Source of the DNA: Promerops cafer
Taxonomy: Eukaryota > Chordata > Aves > Passeriformes > Nectariniidae
Assembly (NCBI GenBank): GCA_013398275.1
Contig: VZSE01014929.1
Coordinates: 186,001-250,000, forward strand
DNA length: 64,000 nt
Reading direction: 5' to 3'
The notes beneath the pieces are model-generated. The model made no database searches, had not been told where the DNA came from, and saw only the letters and a list, made by a program, of their open reading frames with translations. Below, piece by piece: positions 12,946 through 26,314 of this stretch (within the stretch, counting starts at the first letter, position 1; each line of letters begins with the position of its first letter). Both the position numbers and the translations under genes were made by a program.

Positions 12946-15900
12946 ATCCCCATAATCTTGTTCCTATAGCAAAGACTATTTTCCACACTCCTCAGCACTG
13001 GAACAATAAGCACACCCCTATATATTTAGCTCCTTTTTTATATGGCCAACCTTGTTTATACGAGCTCACACTCTACAGCTAAAACCAGTTCTGTCAGCTC
13101 AGGTCCATACATGAGTTATGGCAGAGCAGACTGACAGACAATAGGATTCATCCCAGAATTTTGGCTGATGGAGCACCTCCAATTCCATTCCAGGGGGAGC
13201 TGCAAAAACCTGTGCAACCAGCAATATGGATATCTCCTGCATGAACAAAGTTTATCTTCACAGTATCTGCAGTTAGTCCAAAGGATCTGTTTGTCAACTT
13301 AGAGCAGAAATACTGAACAGTAATTTTTTGGTAGAGGCTAAGTGCTCTGCCCTGGTGATGACTGTGGCCCTGGCTTTCTTCAAGGACGAACTGTGTGAAA
13401 AGGCTTTTTTTCACAAAACAGAAGATAGCTGCATTTATTCTTTCACCAATAGAGAAGCAACAGCATACATTAAAACGCAGCCTGGCTGATGTAAAACGTG
13501 TCACGTGTAATAAAAACATATTTTCTGCCAATGAGTATTTAGCCCTAATCATTTCATGCCATTACTTTAAAATCCCAGCTCTGAAATCAAAAGCTGTGCT
13601 TTTTTTCCACATGAAAAGAAATGTTTTCTTCATTTGAATTTTTAAATGCATTATATATTCCCACATTAGCTTGTCAGATAAGTAAAACAAGTAAATCATA
13701 TGATGTCTCTGCATATTAACCCCTGTCATTATTTACATAAGTCCTCTGAGACTGGACCCTTCTGCAGGACCATCTCCATGTACACACCTATTCCTTGCAG
13801 TACTGCATTTCACAATCTGTTTTAAAACAAAGGTGACTTTGAGAAGCTAAAGACTAACTCTAAGGCTGAAGTAAGCAATGGTGTTGTTGTGCCATGTTTT
13901 TTAAGACCAAGATGAATGCTTGTTGTCAAAAAAAGGCATCGGGTGGTCATGTTCCCATGAAACCACTCATTGCACAAGCACAAACGGGTGTCAGCTGTGT
14001 TAGATACCCTAATTCAGTCCCCAGAAACTCTTAAGTAAACATGCCACCTAGTGTTTAATTGTGACAATTTCATTCATAAATCATCTTGATTGATTCCTCC
14101 CAAGCTGTTCCCTGCAAGTTTAGGTTGTATAGAGTCTAGGCAGAGTTATCTGGAAATGCTTTCTCCTGATTTGCCCCCTCCCTCCCCCACAAAAAGCCCT
14201 GTCTCAACTTCTCTTCTGCTCCCGATGAACTCTGCCAAGCTACACTCCAAGCCCCTCCTTCTTTTCTGAGGAGCCCACAGCTCAGACTGCCATGGGCAAT
14301 GCAGAAGGCACTGAAAAGGGACTTCAGAGGGTCATCTCTGCTGTCAAGGTCCCAAACAAGCCTGACAGACTTCAGCAAAGCTGCCTTGTGCCACCAGCCA
14401 AATGGCACCTGGCACAGACTTCCCACATCTCCCTGCCTAAAGGTACTGGGCAGAATTATTCTGGGAAGGTGAAGCACTATTTCTAGCTTACAGCTTGCCA
14501 AAAGTGGATGAGTCACCAAAGCTGTAGGTACAGTTTTGATGGATGCTGCCAGCAGAGAATCAGGGAAAGATGCTTTCAAAGTGTAACATGTTCAAAAGCA
14601 GTGAAGACAATTTCTCTTGAAGCCATGGCAATCTCCTCCTCCATCACCTCCAGCCCCTGCTTAATAGTGACACACCTGGCTTAAATGCAAACAACCCTCC
14701 CCAAAGAAGAGCTACTGCCCGTAGGTGGCTCGGCTCCTTTCTGTGCACTTAAAAACTGCCAAATTCTCCTCTTAGAAATTCTAATTGAGATTCTCTTGAT
14801 GCTTCTGTCATGGATGCTCATTAAGCTCCTAGGGATTAAATTCCTATACCGAGTGACATCATTGCACAAACTGTCCCGAGTTTTTGGTAATGTCTTGTTT
14901 GCACTTTTTCCAGATTAATAAAAATCTTAAATCAAACTCCTGTTCCTGCAGTACTTCATCAGCCACCTTCCCCCAGCTCATCAAGTTGCTGTCTATCTCT
15001 ATTCTTTGCTTGAAATTCCTCTACCTATTTTTGGTCCGTGTAACCATGTTCATGAGCCAACCAAATTTGAATTAATGTCAAGAGTGCAGTTTCATGAGAG
15101 ATTGTACTACTTTACTAAAAATCCAATTATTCTGCATCTGCTGCATTCTTTTCACTCAGTACTTTTGTAAATCTATCAAAAAGGCAATCAAGTCTAACTG
15201 GCAGCATTCCTTCTTTATAACCCATGCTGACAACTGTGCACAGTCCCACTGATCTCCAGGGCTGAGAATGCATTAAAAGGAAGAGCCCACTGTTACCATT
15301 TGTCCTTGTCACTCCACAGCATCCTCTTTTCCAAATATGAGCAGTTTTTATAACCAGTTTCCGAGCTTTGTAGTCCAACCTCAGCTGGTAACAGCACATG
15401 CCTCACTGTGGCCACCACCAGCTGTCCTCCTGCCCAGGCTGCTGCCTTCCCCTGCCTGGCACAGCCATCAAGCTCTGTTAGCTGAGATTGTGCCTGACTT
15501 TTTTGCTGCTGACCCAGCCTAAAGGTGAGCAGGGAGAGACACCTGGACCTGGATTCCCAGTATCCCAGCTGCAGGATGTGGATGCAGGCTGCTAACCTGT
15601 CTCTCTGTGGTGAGAGACCAGATGAAAAAGCCTTGGACACCAGGATTGTGGCTGCAGTTAGTGCCTCACTAGTGCAGTGGCAATTCTGAACTGAAGGCTG
15701 GATGTCCCCTCCTCCCAGGGAGAGGAATCAAATAACTGGTCCTTAGCTACTTTAGTGTATTGTCTTCATCTAGCCAAGATGAATCAGAGCCTAGATAATA
15801 TATTTTCAGACACAGAAAACCAGAGAGAAATAGGACTAGAAGGTACTGTGAGATGTTTTTCTCCTGCCTGCCTCGGGTATCCATGCTATCTGTGCCATTT

Positions 15901-18900
15901 CTGCCAGATGTTTTCTAATATGTTTCTATGCCTTCTGATGAGGGAGATTTGTCACCCCCTCAGGCACTCTAGCCCAGCATTTCATTATTCTTTCTTTTCT
16001 CCCTTAATAGCTAACCTGCAATGCTCAACACTGTATTTCAGTCCTATCATTTCTTGTCATATTCAGCATGAACACAGAGGACAGGTTATTTGTTTCCTTA
16101 TAATTAGCCAAGCCAATGTATGACCCAGACATGCACATCACTTAAAATACTTATTTTCTAGTCAAAATACAAAGGAAAAATACTACTCATAACTTAAATA
16201 CTCTCTTTTTGACACTAATTCTGAGTCCTCCACTACCAGAAATTAATCTCTCTTATATTTAAGAAGTTGAACACTTGTCTTCCGGTATCGAAACATGGCA
16301 GTTTAAAGGTGCTTGTAAAATTTTAGTGCCTATTCCTACACAGTGTCTCAAGATTCATGCAAGATAATCAAGTATAGATTTTTACTTAAAAAAATGCCTT
16401 TTCATTTTCCAGTGGCTAGACAAATGAAATGTTTATGCTGAAGGCTCCATCCCAATCCCTGCAGAAGTTTGTTTATATTAATTTAATGCCATCAAATTAT
16501 GTAAAGAGTATAAAAGCCAAGATAATATACCCTCATATAAGCTTTTATTTTTAGTACATCAAACTAAGCATGGTTTTTATGCAACAAACATTTAGCTTTA
16601 GTAGAATTATTAATAAGATCATAAGAAGAACATACCCAAGAGAAAAGGATTAATTTATGAATTCGGCAGAGCCTACCTGCAGATACACAGTACTGTACTT
16701 GAAGAGACAAGTGGCATTTGACTTAGGAGTACTATAAGCACTTCTGGTGTATTGAATGATTTTTAGTACTAAACTGAAATTCTCATCTGAGAAAATTTCA
16801 ACCTAGTTGTGATGCTCACATTGCTTCCATTTGGCTGTCTTTCAAAAACACTGGATGGGAAAACACTATGGTGGTAACAAACTTGATATTTATTTTTGCT
16901 CCATATGCTTAGCAATGCCTTGAACTGCTCCAAGACTCTGTGAAATCCTTGGGGGTCTTCCCCTTAATTCAGTAGTATTTGGATCAGATTATACCCATTG
17001 CATCATGTCATTTGTGTAAATCAGTATTGTCTCCAACTTACAAGCTCTCTTCAGGCATAATCGTATCACTTACTCTGCTTAAGGCAAAATTCATGATTCT
17101 AAGCTGACGGTAATAACACAACATAAACCAGGAACCTGGAGAGATGTTAACAGTTCAGGGAAGCAATGTAAGCAAATACTTTGCTATGGAACCTCTCTTT
17201 CTCTTGATTCACTCAATTTCCACTACTGTTATAATTGATAAAAATTATTCCTTTCAAAAACCCTTGTTTAATCAGGCTAAGTAATAGGTAATAGTTAGGA
17301 GTGCCACAGTCAACTACAAAGCACTGTCTATTTTCCTGTGCCTAAACACAGACAGCCAGAGGGAAGGAATTGAAACAGACACTTTCCACAATTTTACTTT
17401 GGTAGCTTCCTTATATTTATTTCTTATGTACTGTCTATTTATATTTGTGATGCACTAAATAAACTAAAAGCTGCAGAGACACAGCCAGAAAATACAAAAG
17501 AATCCTAACACTGAAGGGCAAAAGAAAATGATCAGCCGAATATATTTTTGGTATGATACTGTTTGTCATTTGAAATAAAAATTTATTAAAATATATATGC
17601 TGGTAGACCTACTGTATTGATATAAACTCCTTGCTGTGCTATAATACCGAAGAGTATTCTGGATGGAATCACTTCTGAATTGCTAACAGTTATTTAAAGA
17701 AGAGAGTCATGTAGTTAAGTACTCATGTCAAGGCACGCTACAATTAAGTAGTACATGTGGTAACCTGTGTGTAGAATACAACTTTTGCAGGACAAGCCTG
17801 AGTGACTGATGAAAGGAATTCATTACTCCCAAAGTCATTTTGATGTATCAGTTTGTTGCTTCTAGCAGCAAAAGTGCCACACACCTTTTATCACTGCATA
17901 TATTACTTAACCTTGCAGATAAAGGCCACCTTTGTGTACAGGATTTATGTTGCCTTTTATCAGTGTGGTGTCTGAGCATCTTCTGGGAAAAATCAGTACT
18001 GCCAGGGAGAAGTCCCTTGGGAATTCTGTGGCCATGCATACAGGAGTTTGACTATAACCCCTAATAAAAGACAATGGTGGGTTGTTAACATCCATGTAGA
18101 ACTGAGCATTTTAATTTTTTCTGACCAAGCATGCTGCAAAAAGAAGGGAGTTGAAGGCAATGTAAAATACACGATATCAAATTATTGGTGCCTTTCCAGC
18201 CCACAGTCTGCAGGAACAGATGTTTCTGCTCACTACCTTCTTAACCCCAGGATCTGCTGCTGGGGCAGCACAGTACCCTGCAGCCCTCCTGTGGAAGGAA
18301 ATGCTCAACATCTGGATAGACATCCCAGCAGAGAATTAAACACTATCTAGCAACCAGTAATAGGATCATTAGAGGTTTAGAGGAGCTGCAGAATGGGAAG
18401 AATAATGAATAAATGAAAGACTGAAAAGATTTCTTTATTGTTGGCTAATAGCAGTACCTGTAGAAAATTCAATGAAGAGACAAAAATGGAGTTGTAAGAT
18501 GAGGCTAAAAAGCCTTCAGAAAGGGACGTGGTGTGAATAACAATGTTAAAGTGTAAAATACCTACAAAAATTGAACCAAACCATAGGCTGCCTTAAAACT
18601 GACTGCCTCTTGTACAGCTTTGATGTAAGAAAAAACAGCAGTGCCCCTAAAAATTTAGTTCCATAACCAGATTACATCTCCAGTTAAGGGATGTTGGAAA
18701 ATAGTCTTTCCTGGAAGTCTTGCATTTTCTTCTATAGGAAACTATGTGTGAGCAGCATGACTAATGAGGATAGTAATATCAACTTCTAGCAAAGTTATTT
18801 TTCCTTTTCTGTCACCTTTGCCTTAATAGGAATAGTTTTCTTATCTGTCTATTATTTGTGTGGGATTTTCTGCCAGGAAAATCTACAGCCTCCCAGACTT

Positions 18901-20559
18901 CCTAATATGCTAATCATTTCAGCTCTTTAGTTCTAGCTGCAGCATTAACTGCAGGCTCTGTCATTTGCACTTCAATGTCTAGTTATGAGTTCCACCAAAA
19001 CAGATATAGAGAGGTTACCATGTCAAACAGCAACGCAGAGTTTTCTGCACTGTTCTGCTGTTACGTGCAAACAGCTCGCCCTTGGTTTAGCTCAAACCCT
19101 GCACTGCTCTGTACAGACCATCACTGCTAAATGCCTCGTGCTGCTTCTGGCATGTACTTGCAGCCAGAGAGCAGAACAAGCACTCCAGCCCAGGCCCCAA
19201 GCAAACCCATATTTCATGTACAGCCGGTATGTTTGAACGGACTGAGCCAGATCCGACTAGGGGAGAGCTGATGGGAGCTTTGCCAGGACCCAAGTAAGCA
19301 GAGCCCTGGCACTGGAGAAAGCCTTCCTTAATCTTTACTGCACTTACCAACAGTTTGTCCTCTTTCAGATAGATTAAGATCATTCTTTTTGCAAACACTT
19401 TAAGCTCAAATGCTGCCGAGGATTTTCCTTAACTCCAGCTTGCTCTTCTCATCAGACCAGCATAGCAAAGAAACAAGTTGTGGGGCACAGCCTTTTTCTG
19501 ACACAGGGCACTGTGTCACAGCATCCAGGTGTCACCCAAGGCATGAGGTGGCTGCAGCAGTACACAGGGCAGGTCACAGGAGTGGGACTGAAAGTGCAAG
19601 AGCAGGGAACCAGGATGGCTTTTCCATCAGCAACTGCGACAGCTTTTACCCGATCAGAGCATTCATGAAACTACAGCTTGTATTTACCTCCAACAACTCA
19701 ATTCTTCAGATATATTTTCCAAATTACACTTGCTGAGGTAGGATTAAAAAGGACTATTATTTTCTCCCTGTCTGTGGCACAAAGACTGCTGACTCAGTAA
19801 GGGCAGCATTTGCAGGAAAACGCGATAGCAATAAATGTTTCAGAACTACATATTTTACTGACAGATTACTGCAATTTTTTCACTCCTATATGTGAAGATT
19901 AATTGCTTACAGCAGGTTACACTTCTACATTCACCATTAACTTGAACTACTGGTAATTAATTACAGGCTGCACCAGTACCAGGTACCTATCTGCCCTAGA
20001 TGCTCTAGTATGTGTTCATTTGCCACAAGTACAGCATTCCATAAGCAGAGCAAACATAAAGCAGGCAATCACAACTTGCCCAACCTTAAATCACAACTCT
20101 AAACAGTGTGATCATCAAATTTTCTTTGCACAAAAAACTCTCTCTCTATCCAAAATCCTTGTTGAACCTGGATCCTGTTAAAACGACAATTGCCTAAACT
20201 GCTAAGAAAGAATCTGCAGCACGCTGTTCTCCCACAACACTTCATTCCTGAAAATCATTGCAGTTCCTTTCAGATTAAAGATCTGTTAAACTATTCAGGC
20301 TAAAATTTGGAGTTTGTGTCTACAAATCAAGCACCTCTTCAAAATCAGACAGAAATAACTCTTGGATGAAACACCAGCATTAAGTATCTTAGAGCCAAAA
20401 TGTTTTCTTAGGCCCGATATAAAAAATGTTGGATTAAAAAAAATGCATGAACAACAACAGCTTAATCCAGCCCAATTATCACATCCCCTTCTGGAATGGG
20501 CACGACTCCACTAATTACCACCTCAAAGAAATTATCATTATGGGAACAGACAAGTACCC

Positions 20560-20770
20560 CAGGCAGTACCAAGACGTCTCATCCGAGTGCTGGCTCCTCC
20601 TGCCAGCCTGTGCGTTGGTGGCCCCCCTCTGCCGACCCGACCCACGCCACGGAAGCGGTGGCACTGGAGTGACTGAGACATTGACTAATCCCCGCTGTCA
20701 ACGCGGGAGGCGACACAACGGACAGGCTCCCTGGACGGCGTCAACAAACCCACCGAGGAGATGAACGCCT
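20560..20770. promoter_or_regulatory. CpG-rich patch in the SH2-C1 intron
   Basis: This ~210-bp stretch has roughly 15-20 CpGs (CCGACCCGACCCACGCCACGG, AACGCGGGAGGCGAC and CTGGACGGCGTC among them) in an AT-rich intron. It lies 3.5-3.7 kb downstream of the SH2/linker exon in CHN2 sense. Mammalian CHN2 has an alternative promoter for the SH2-less beta1 form in this intron, so an internal promoter is conceivable, but I could not recognise the beta1 first exon beside it. The plus-strand ORF across it (20447-20764) looks like chance. Confidence 0.35.
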
Positions 20771-23700
20771 TCAGCTGCACTTTCACACTCTGGAATTACT
20801 CTCAGTATGAAACAAAATCTCGCTTGTAAAGAGCCTTATTTCTTAGAAGAGCTCTGATGCTTAACCTTAGAGCACTGAATTCTCATCCTGCTCTTGAGAA
20901 ATAATGGAAGTTTCTGTCCTGCACGTATGGCTTTCCCCCCATCATTTCTGGATCACTCAAAACACCCTAGGCAGCACTTTAAAATAAACCAGCTCAATAA
21001 TCTTATTTTTTAACATTTTACTGGTTCAGCTGGCCAGAGGAAAAAAACATGAATGATTTTTCACACATTCAGCAAAGAACTTACGTTGCAGAAAAACGTC
21101 ATACTGAATATTCATTAACTTATTTCTAGGCTTCTGAAATTTACTGGAGTTACTGAAGTGGGTGAAGGTTGTGATTTGTGGGCAAACCATGGCCTTTGTC
21201 TAAAATGCTGTACAAGACATACCAGCCTCAAACAAAACATATGATAGAGCTCTCACTGAACTACCACTTCCCCATAATATTCTTCTATTTTAGAGGACTT
21301 CTAAAGTTTATATAAAAACAAACATGAAATTCCCTTTATCCTGCTTTATTCCCATTTGTTAGTACTGACAAATTCTTGATAATTCACCAGTTTATTCCAA
21401 AGCCTAGTCCATACTTTATCTGAGGCTACTGTGAGTAACAAAACGGAAGATGACCCCCGAGTCTCTGCTACCAAACATCCCATGACTTCCCCCAGGAGTA
21501 TTTGAATCAAAAGCAGCCATGGTAGGTTTCACCATACAGACTTTTGTGAGCTTTTTTTTAGTTGCTAATATTTTAGTTGATGTAATCTTTTTTTTACACA
21601 GATTTGCATGAGATGATGGAAAACTACTGGTACTGGTAGAGAAGCCCACTGGGAGTCCTAATCATCAATATCAAGGCTTCAGCTGCTACATCAGGTCTTG
21701 AGCCTGAGCAGATCCCCTTGCCTATTTAGCCCCACTCCTCTTATAGCTGTGATTGCTCCTACTCCTCCTGGCAAGAAAACTGTGTTAGAAACAGCTGCTA
21801 TTCCTCCTTCTGCTTTTCCCCTCTGTGGGAGGAAGGCAGAGAGGGTTGCCAACAGTGTAGTCGCTTAGCTGAAGCCAGCTATTTTTACATGACAGCACAG
21901 CCACAGAGCCCAGCCTTGCAGGCTGCTCCTGCCTGCACGCACACAAATCTAGATGAGCACAAGTCCTTGTAGGCCAAGGACCTGCCTTTCACATTATGAA
22001 CCACCTCAGAGACAAATAATCCTCTAAACACTTAAATTTCATTCAGCAGCAATACAAAGGAAGACCTAATACAATCATTAATGAGGTCCAGAGGTGTGTT
22101 TTCACTACTGTCAGTGCATTACATCAACTCCAAACATTTTCAAGCACAGGTACTTGGAACTAAGAATGCAGCACTCCTCTCACATTAAGCCAATATAATA
22201 ATTTCTTGAGTTGTTATCAGGGAAGAGTCTTGCGCTGCATTTCCACTCATATGAGGTGGATCAGGTAGCAGATGTGACAGAAAATTCACTTATTTTTTCC
22301 TCTGGTTGAGTCAGTTTTAATCTGGAGCTGTTTGCTATTGTCACCTATAGCGTAGCTGCACAAAACCGTACGTCAGTAGAAAGGTGGAGGTGAAGGAGAG
22401 AGGCCAGAGGTTCCCTTCAGCCATGGTTTGCCTTCTATTGGTCTAAAAGGGTTTTTGCAATGCCTACTTAAAGCTGCCCAGCCTGAAGAATGGCATCCAA
22501 TGGCAAGCACAACAGAAAACACAATCTGTTATGGAATATTTGGTACTAGAGCAAACCCCTCTGAAGCCTTTGAGGGCACTTTGAGAATAACAGAAGTCTT
22601 TCTCCTCAACTGAAAAAACTGTAAGTAAAACTAAACACAATTTTGAAACTGTATTTTACCTTGTACAAATCAAATTCTGATTTCCTAGAGAATGTAGCAT
22701 GGTTTTCAATTGCCATGATTGCTTTATGACACTACATGCATGCAATAATATTTACAACCATCCCAGTAATGATCCAGTTCCAGAACACCCTCTGGACCAT
22801 TCCCTTACTTACACAGAAACACCTACACCAAAAACTTTGTCACACTGCACTATATCTACTTATTATTGTGCCTCAAATAAAGTAAAAATTCCCTTTCTTA
22901 TGCCTGTCACAGCACTCAAAACCACCCAGTGTCCAATCACAGGAACCAACTGAAGGAGCATTGGCTGTCTCAAGAGCATCTACTCCTCTTGGATATTACA
23001 ACACCATTCAATTGAACCAAGAACTACCATCACCAGTGGATTCATTTTGAAATAAAGCGTGAATGGAGGACTTGTTGGTGTGCCATTCTCCAAAAGCCTT
23101 CCCTGCATCAGTATGCCTTCCCGAAAAAATGTCATTGTCAATGGAATTGATTTGTTATAGAGGATGAATAGGTTTACATGTCAGGTGAGTTACTCAAGCA
23201 ATTATTATTACTGAGAAATCCAAACCAGTAAATAATCAGCCAATGCAGATATGTGAACCCAACAGATAATCCTGCTAGAAATGCCCTAGAGACATGAAGA
23301 TACATATAAAAAAGCTGATCTCTTTCATACCCGCCATGACTATATGACAGGAAATTCACTTCCTGCTTTCCAAATAAAAACTGGCTCTAATTCCCAACTA
23401 GCTGGCCAGCACACTGAACACTAAAATCAACAGTCACACTGCAGAAGTATGCTTAACAAATGCCAGTAAGTCAATTCAGCTCAAGGATCAGACTCAAAAA
23501 CAAAGTTTTGTTTGACAGCTCTTGCTGCCATACCACCTGGGAAATGAAAATATCCACATGTCACTGCTTACAAGGCTGTTTCTCATATGTAAAATAATTT
23601 CTAATTTTACATCTTCAGATGGCTGCTAACTGCACAAAATTCTCAGTTTATCATCATGCAAGTCCTAGTCCATACAATGCTCTGGGATATGAATGCATAA

Positions 23701-24250
23701 GAGGAGATCAAGCAAAGCCCACTTCAAATGAGGAGAGAGAAGAAATGGAGGCAAAGAGACAACATCCCAATTTCAGATCCATGAGAAGGAAAGAAAACAC
23801 ACAATATCCCAGTTTGAGACCCATCCACCAAAGGCTTGTCAGAGAAGAGGAGCTTTGAACCACGTACAGAAAGATAACAAACTTGAGCTGTGGTGAAGGG
23901 TCAGTGGGAACCAGATTCATAATCCTACTGTGGAAAATGCTTGAATATATATGGACAAATATAACCTATGACCAATTTTAGATGCAGCTCCTAAGGTAAA
24001 TGGTATATACCCATGTATTTACATGGTGAAAACATTTACATTTGGTATTTAATAGAAAGTTTTTATCATGAGCTCCAGTCAAATATTAGTTGGGAGGCAA
24101 GGTCATATTAACAAGATGTAAACTTTGCAGTGGGATAGCAATACTTACTAAAGTACAGGAAAATAGAAACAGGTCTTCTGACAAAACTTTCTTCTCGGGT
24201 TTGATAGAAAGACTGGTATAAATTACAAAAATTTTAGACTGAATACTTAC

Positions 24251-24536
24251 CTTTTCAACTGGAGTATTTTCTTCACTCGTTACACTTGCTTTTCTTGATT
24301 CATTTTTTGTTCTGCTCAGCCTCCGGGACACTTTTTCTCTAAGTAAAGTGGCATATCCAATGTGCTCATATATGGGGTTTGTTGTCATTTTGGAAATATA
24401 CTCAGAAGCCTTTGTTTCTATATACAGTGTTATCAAGCCATCTGTAACCAGATCATGGATTGATTCAAATCTTTTCTCCCCAACGAAGTGCTTTCCATCA
24501 TAGAACAACCTGTAGTTTAAGGTCTGATTACCAAAT
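24251..24536 (-). CDS. CHN2: CHN2 coding exon 6 (end of SH2 and linker to C1)
   Basis: This 286-nt exon completes an Arg codon and encodes 95 residues. It starts FGNQTLNYRLFYDGKHFVGE, passes through RFESIHDLVTDGLITLYIET and TTNPIYEHIGYATLL, and ends ENTPVEK. The first part is the C-terminal half of the SH2 domain; the remainder is the linker that packs against C1 and RhoGAP in the autoinhibited protein. The linker holds a basic RRLSR site of the kind protein kinase C can phosphorylate. The acceptor has a long pyrimidine tract and TTTGCAG; the donor is GAAAAG|GTAAGT. It ends on a codon boundary, ready for the ISSLVRRA exon expected below position 1. The ORF runs past both splice sites, but that extra peptide is intron. 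Confidence 0.96.
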
Positions 24537-26200
24537 CTGCAAACACCAGAAAAAAAACAGAGGGAGAGAAGAAAGAAAGAGAATTCAGACTGTGTTGAAG
24601 GCTCTTCCATCATGAAGCATTTTTGAGGTGCAGAAAGTGCGTGGGCATATTTACAGTCAAAAAAGAGATGGACATCTACCAAGTAATCAAAATCCTAAGG
24701 GTCTGAATCAGGATCTGTCAGGAAGCCAGGGAGACCAAGCTCCTGGGGGCCCAATTAAATATCCAAAGTTATGTGGGAAAACTCTAGACATATTTACAGG
24801 AGGTGTAATCTGTTGGGATTTTTTAAGTGTTTTAATAATCCAAGTGCTGTAGTAGCACATTCAGTTTCTGACACCGAGGTTGGAACTCCATCACTGATTA
24901 AAGCATTCAAAGATACAATATTGCATTAAACTGTCCTTACATTGCATCAAAACTGCATGTCTTTGCAAATTTTGTTGGGACTTCAAATCACATGGTTTGT
25001 GGACTTCAAATCACTCATTTTTTGCCCACATTTTTCATATAAAATCCTAATTTCCACTTAAATTCAGTTTTTGATTCTACAAATAACTATCCAGATGGAT
25101 TTAGAAAACATGTTGTTTCATCAAAACAATAGGCATTTTGCCATAATTCTTATCCTTTATTTTTTTTTTATTCTTCATTTTAAAATCTCCTCCAAAGCCC
25201 TAAAAAATTGTGTTTGTTCTTTTTCAGCTGACACAAATTGGTTTTAATTTACACCACTTTTTATTTGGCATGACTCACCAGCTTTTCCAGCTTTACCATC
25301 TGCACATCAATACAAATTCTAAGCATGATTTCAGCACTGTATCACAGCTACTTGGGTAACTCCTCAAAGGATTTTTCTTCATGTCTTACTAGCAGAAGGG
25401 TAAAAATGCAGACTTTTAGTTTGTGTATATCTCACAGGAGTAATAATGCTATAAAAATTGCAAAATATTGCCAGGGAGTTCTTTTCATCAAAACCCAACT
25501 GAATATCTTGTCCTCTTGCTGCTAATACACGGTGTCTTTAAGACCTGAGTGGGCAGGTTTTGAATGACACAGCTAAGCCAGGAAAGGCACCTGTGAGGGG
25601 CAGTGAGTTTGGAGCTTGGGCTCCTACTGCATTTTTCATTCAGCTGAATAGCAGACTCTTCTTTGAGCAGCAGCATCCCATGCTTCACAATGTATTTCTA
25701 CAAAAAACTTGAGTTCCTACTGGGGAAGAAAACTGCCAGTTTTCACCTTCTGGATGTCATGGTTTTCCAGCTTTATTTGGGGTTGTTATCACAGATAGCT
25801 GTTGATGTTTGTACACAACACTAAGCTCAGAGGACACCTTGGCTGTGTCCTCTATTGGGATGCGCTCCTGTTCTGTATTCACTCACATCTTTTATAGAGT
25901 CTTGAAGGAGAAGATCCATCTTTACAAAACTTAACTCTAGGTAAAAGAAAAAAAAAATAAAATCTGAAAATGGGCACTGCTTCTGAAAAAGGACTTCCTA
26001 GCCAGGTGCTGAAGGAGAGACTGGGTTGCTGCAGTAACGTGACGGTCAAACTGCTGACAAGAGGGTGTAAAAGCACTCTGGTGCCACACAGTGCATTAAG
26101 TAACGGTGGAGACAGACTTCACTCAAAAGGGACCAATATAATCCCCTCCATTAAGCACATTTACATTGGAGCTATAAGCCTCTATTAAACCAGCATTTAC
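24537..26200 (-). other. CHN2 intron 5 (1.7 kb)
   Basis: This 1,664-bp GT-AG intron splits the SH2 coding sequence within an Arg codon (AG|A). It begins GTAAAT and ends in a strong pyrimidine tract before TTTGCAG. I see no mobile element or other gene in it. The sequence is AT-rich, with T-runs around 25160-25270. Confidence 0.9.
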
Positions 26201-26314
26201 CTGAGAGCAAGGGTGTAGCAGCCGGGTTGCCGCTGGCTTTCTCTAAGAATGTACGCTCCTTCTACACCAGCGAGTATTTCATCTGCTTGCTCCCGAGAAA
26301 TGATCCCGTGAAAC
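26201..26314 (-). CDS. CHN2: CHN2 coding exon 5 (SH2 domain, FLVRES-like motif)
   Basis: This 114-nt exon encodes FHGIISREQADEIL, a short loop, then AYILRESQRQPGCYTLAL and the first two bases of an Arg codon. It covers the SH2 helix alphaA (SREQADEIL) and the phosphotyrosine pocket strand. YILRES corresponds to FLVRES, and its Arg is the residue that binds phosphotyrosine in the SH2 family. The acceptor is TCTCCCCTTAG and the donor CTCAG|GTAAAT. Phase matches the microexon upstream and the exon at 24251-24536. No stop, frameshift or loss of a key residue is seen. GVEGAYILRES is close to human CHN2 as recalled, with Ile-Leu-Ala where human has Leu-Leu-Gly. Confidence 0.95.

Larger units (their letters stand above)
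1..24250 (-). other. CHN2 intron after exon 6 (to C1 exons), partial
   Basis: This is at least 24.25 kb of intron following the SH2/linker exon, with no recognisable coding exon on either strand. It contains an AT/GT microsatellite near 0.63 kb, a CR1 3' end at 12.84 kb, a CpG-rich patch at 20.56-20.77 kb, and otherwise AT-rich sequence. The ORFs found here (largest 147 codons, minus strand 14579-14136) lack recognisable domains or splice context. In mammals the short beta1 form begins from an alternative promoter between the SH2 and C1 exons. I looked for its first exon in this interval and did not recognise it. Confidence 0.85.

Noticed and set aside
14136..14579. Longest minus-strand ORF in the first intron (147 codons)
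   Set aside because: No recognisable domain and no splice or promoter context. Chance length is plausible in a GC-richer stretch.
1..24250. Alternative first exon of beta1-chimaerin
   Set aside because: I looked for its characteristic ELWLENE-type start on the minus strand and did not find a convincing match; scanning by eye is not decisive.
24086..24682. 198-codon ORF on the minus strand taken as a single coding unit
   Set aside because: Only 24251-24536 is exon. The upstream and downstream extensions read through a strong acceptor and donor into intron.
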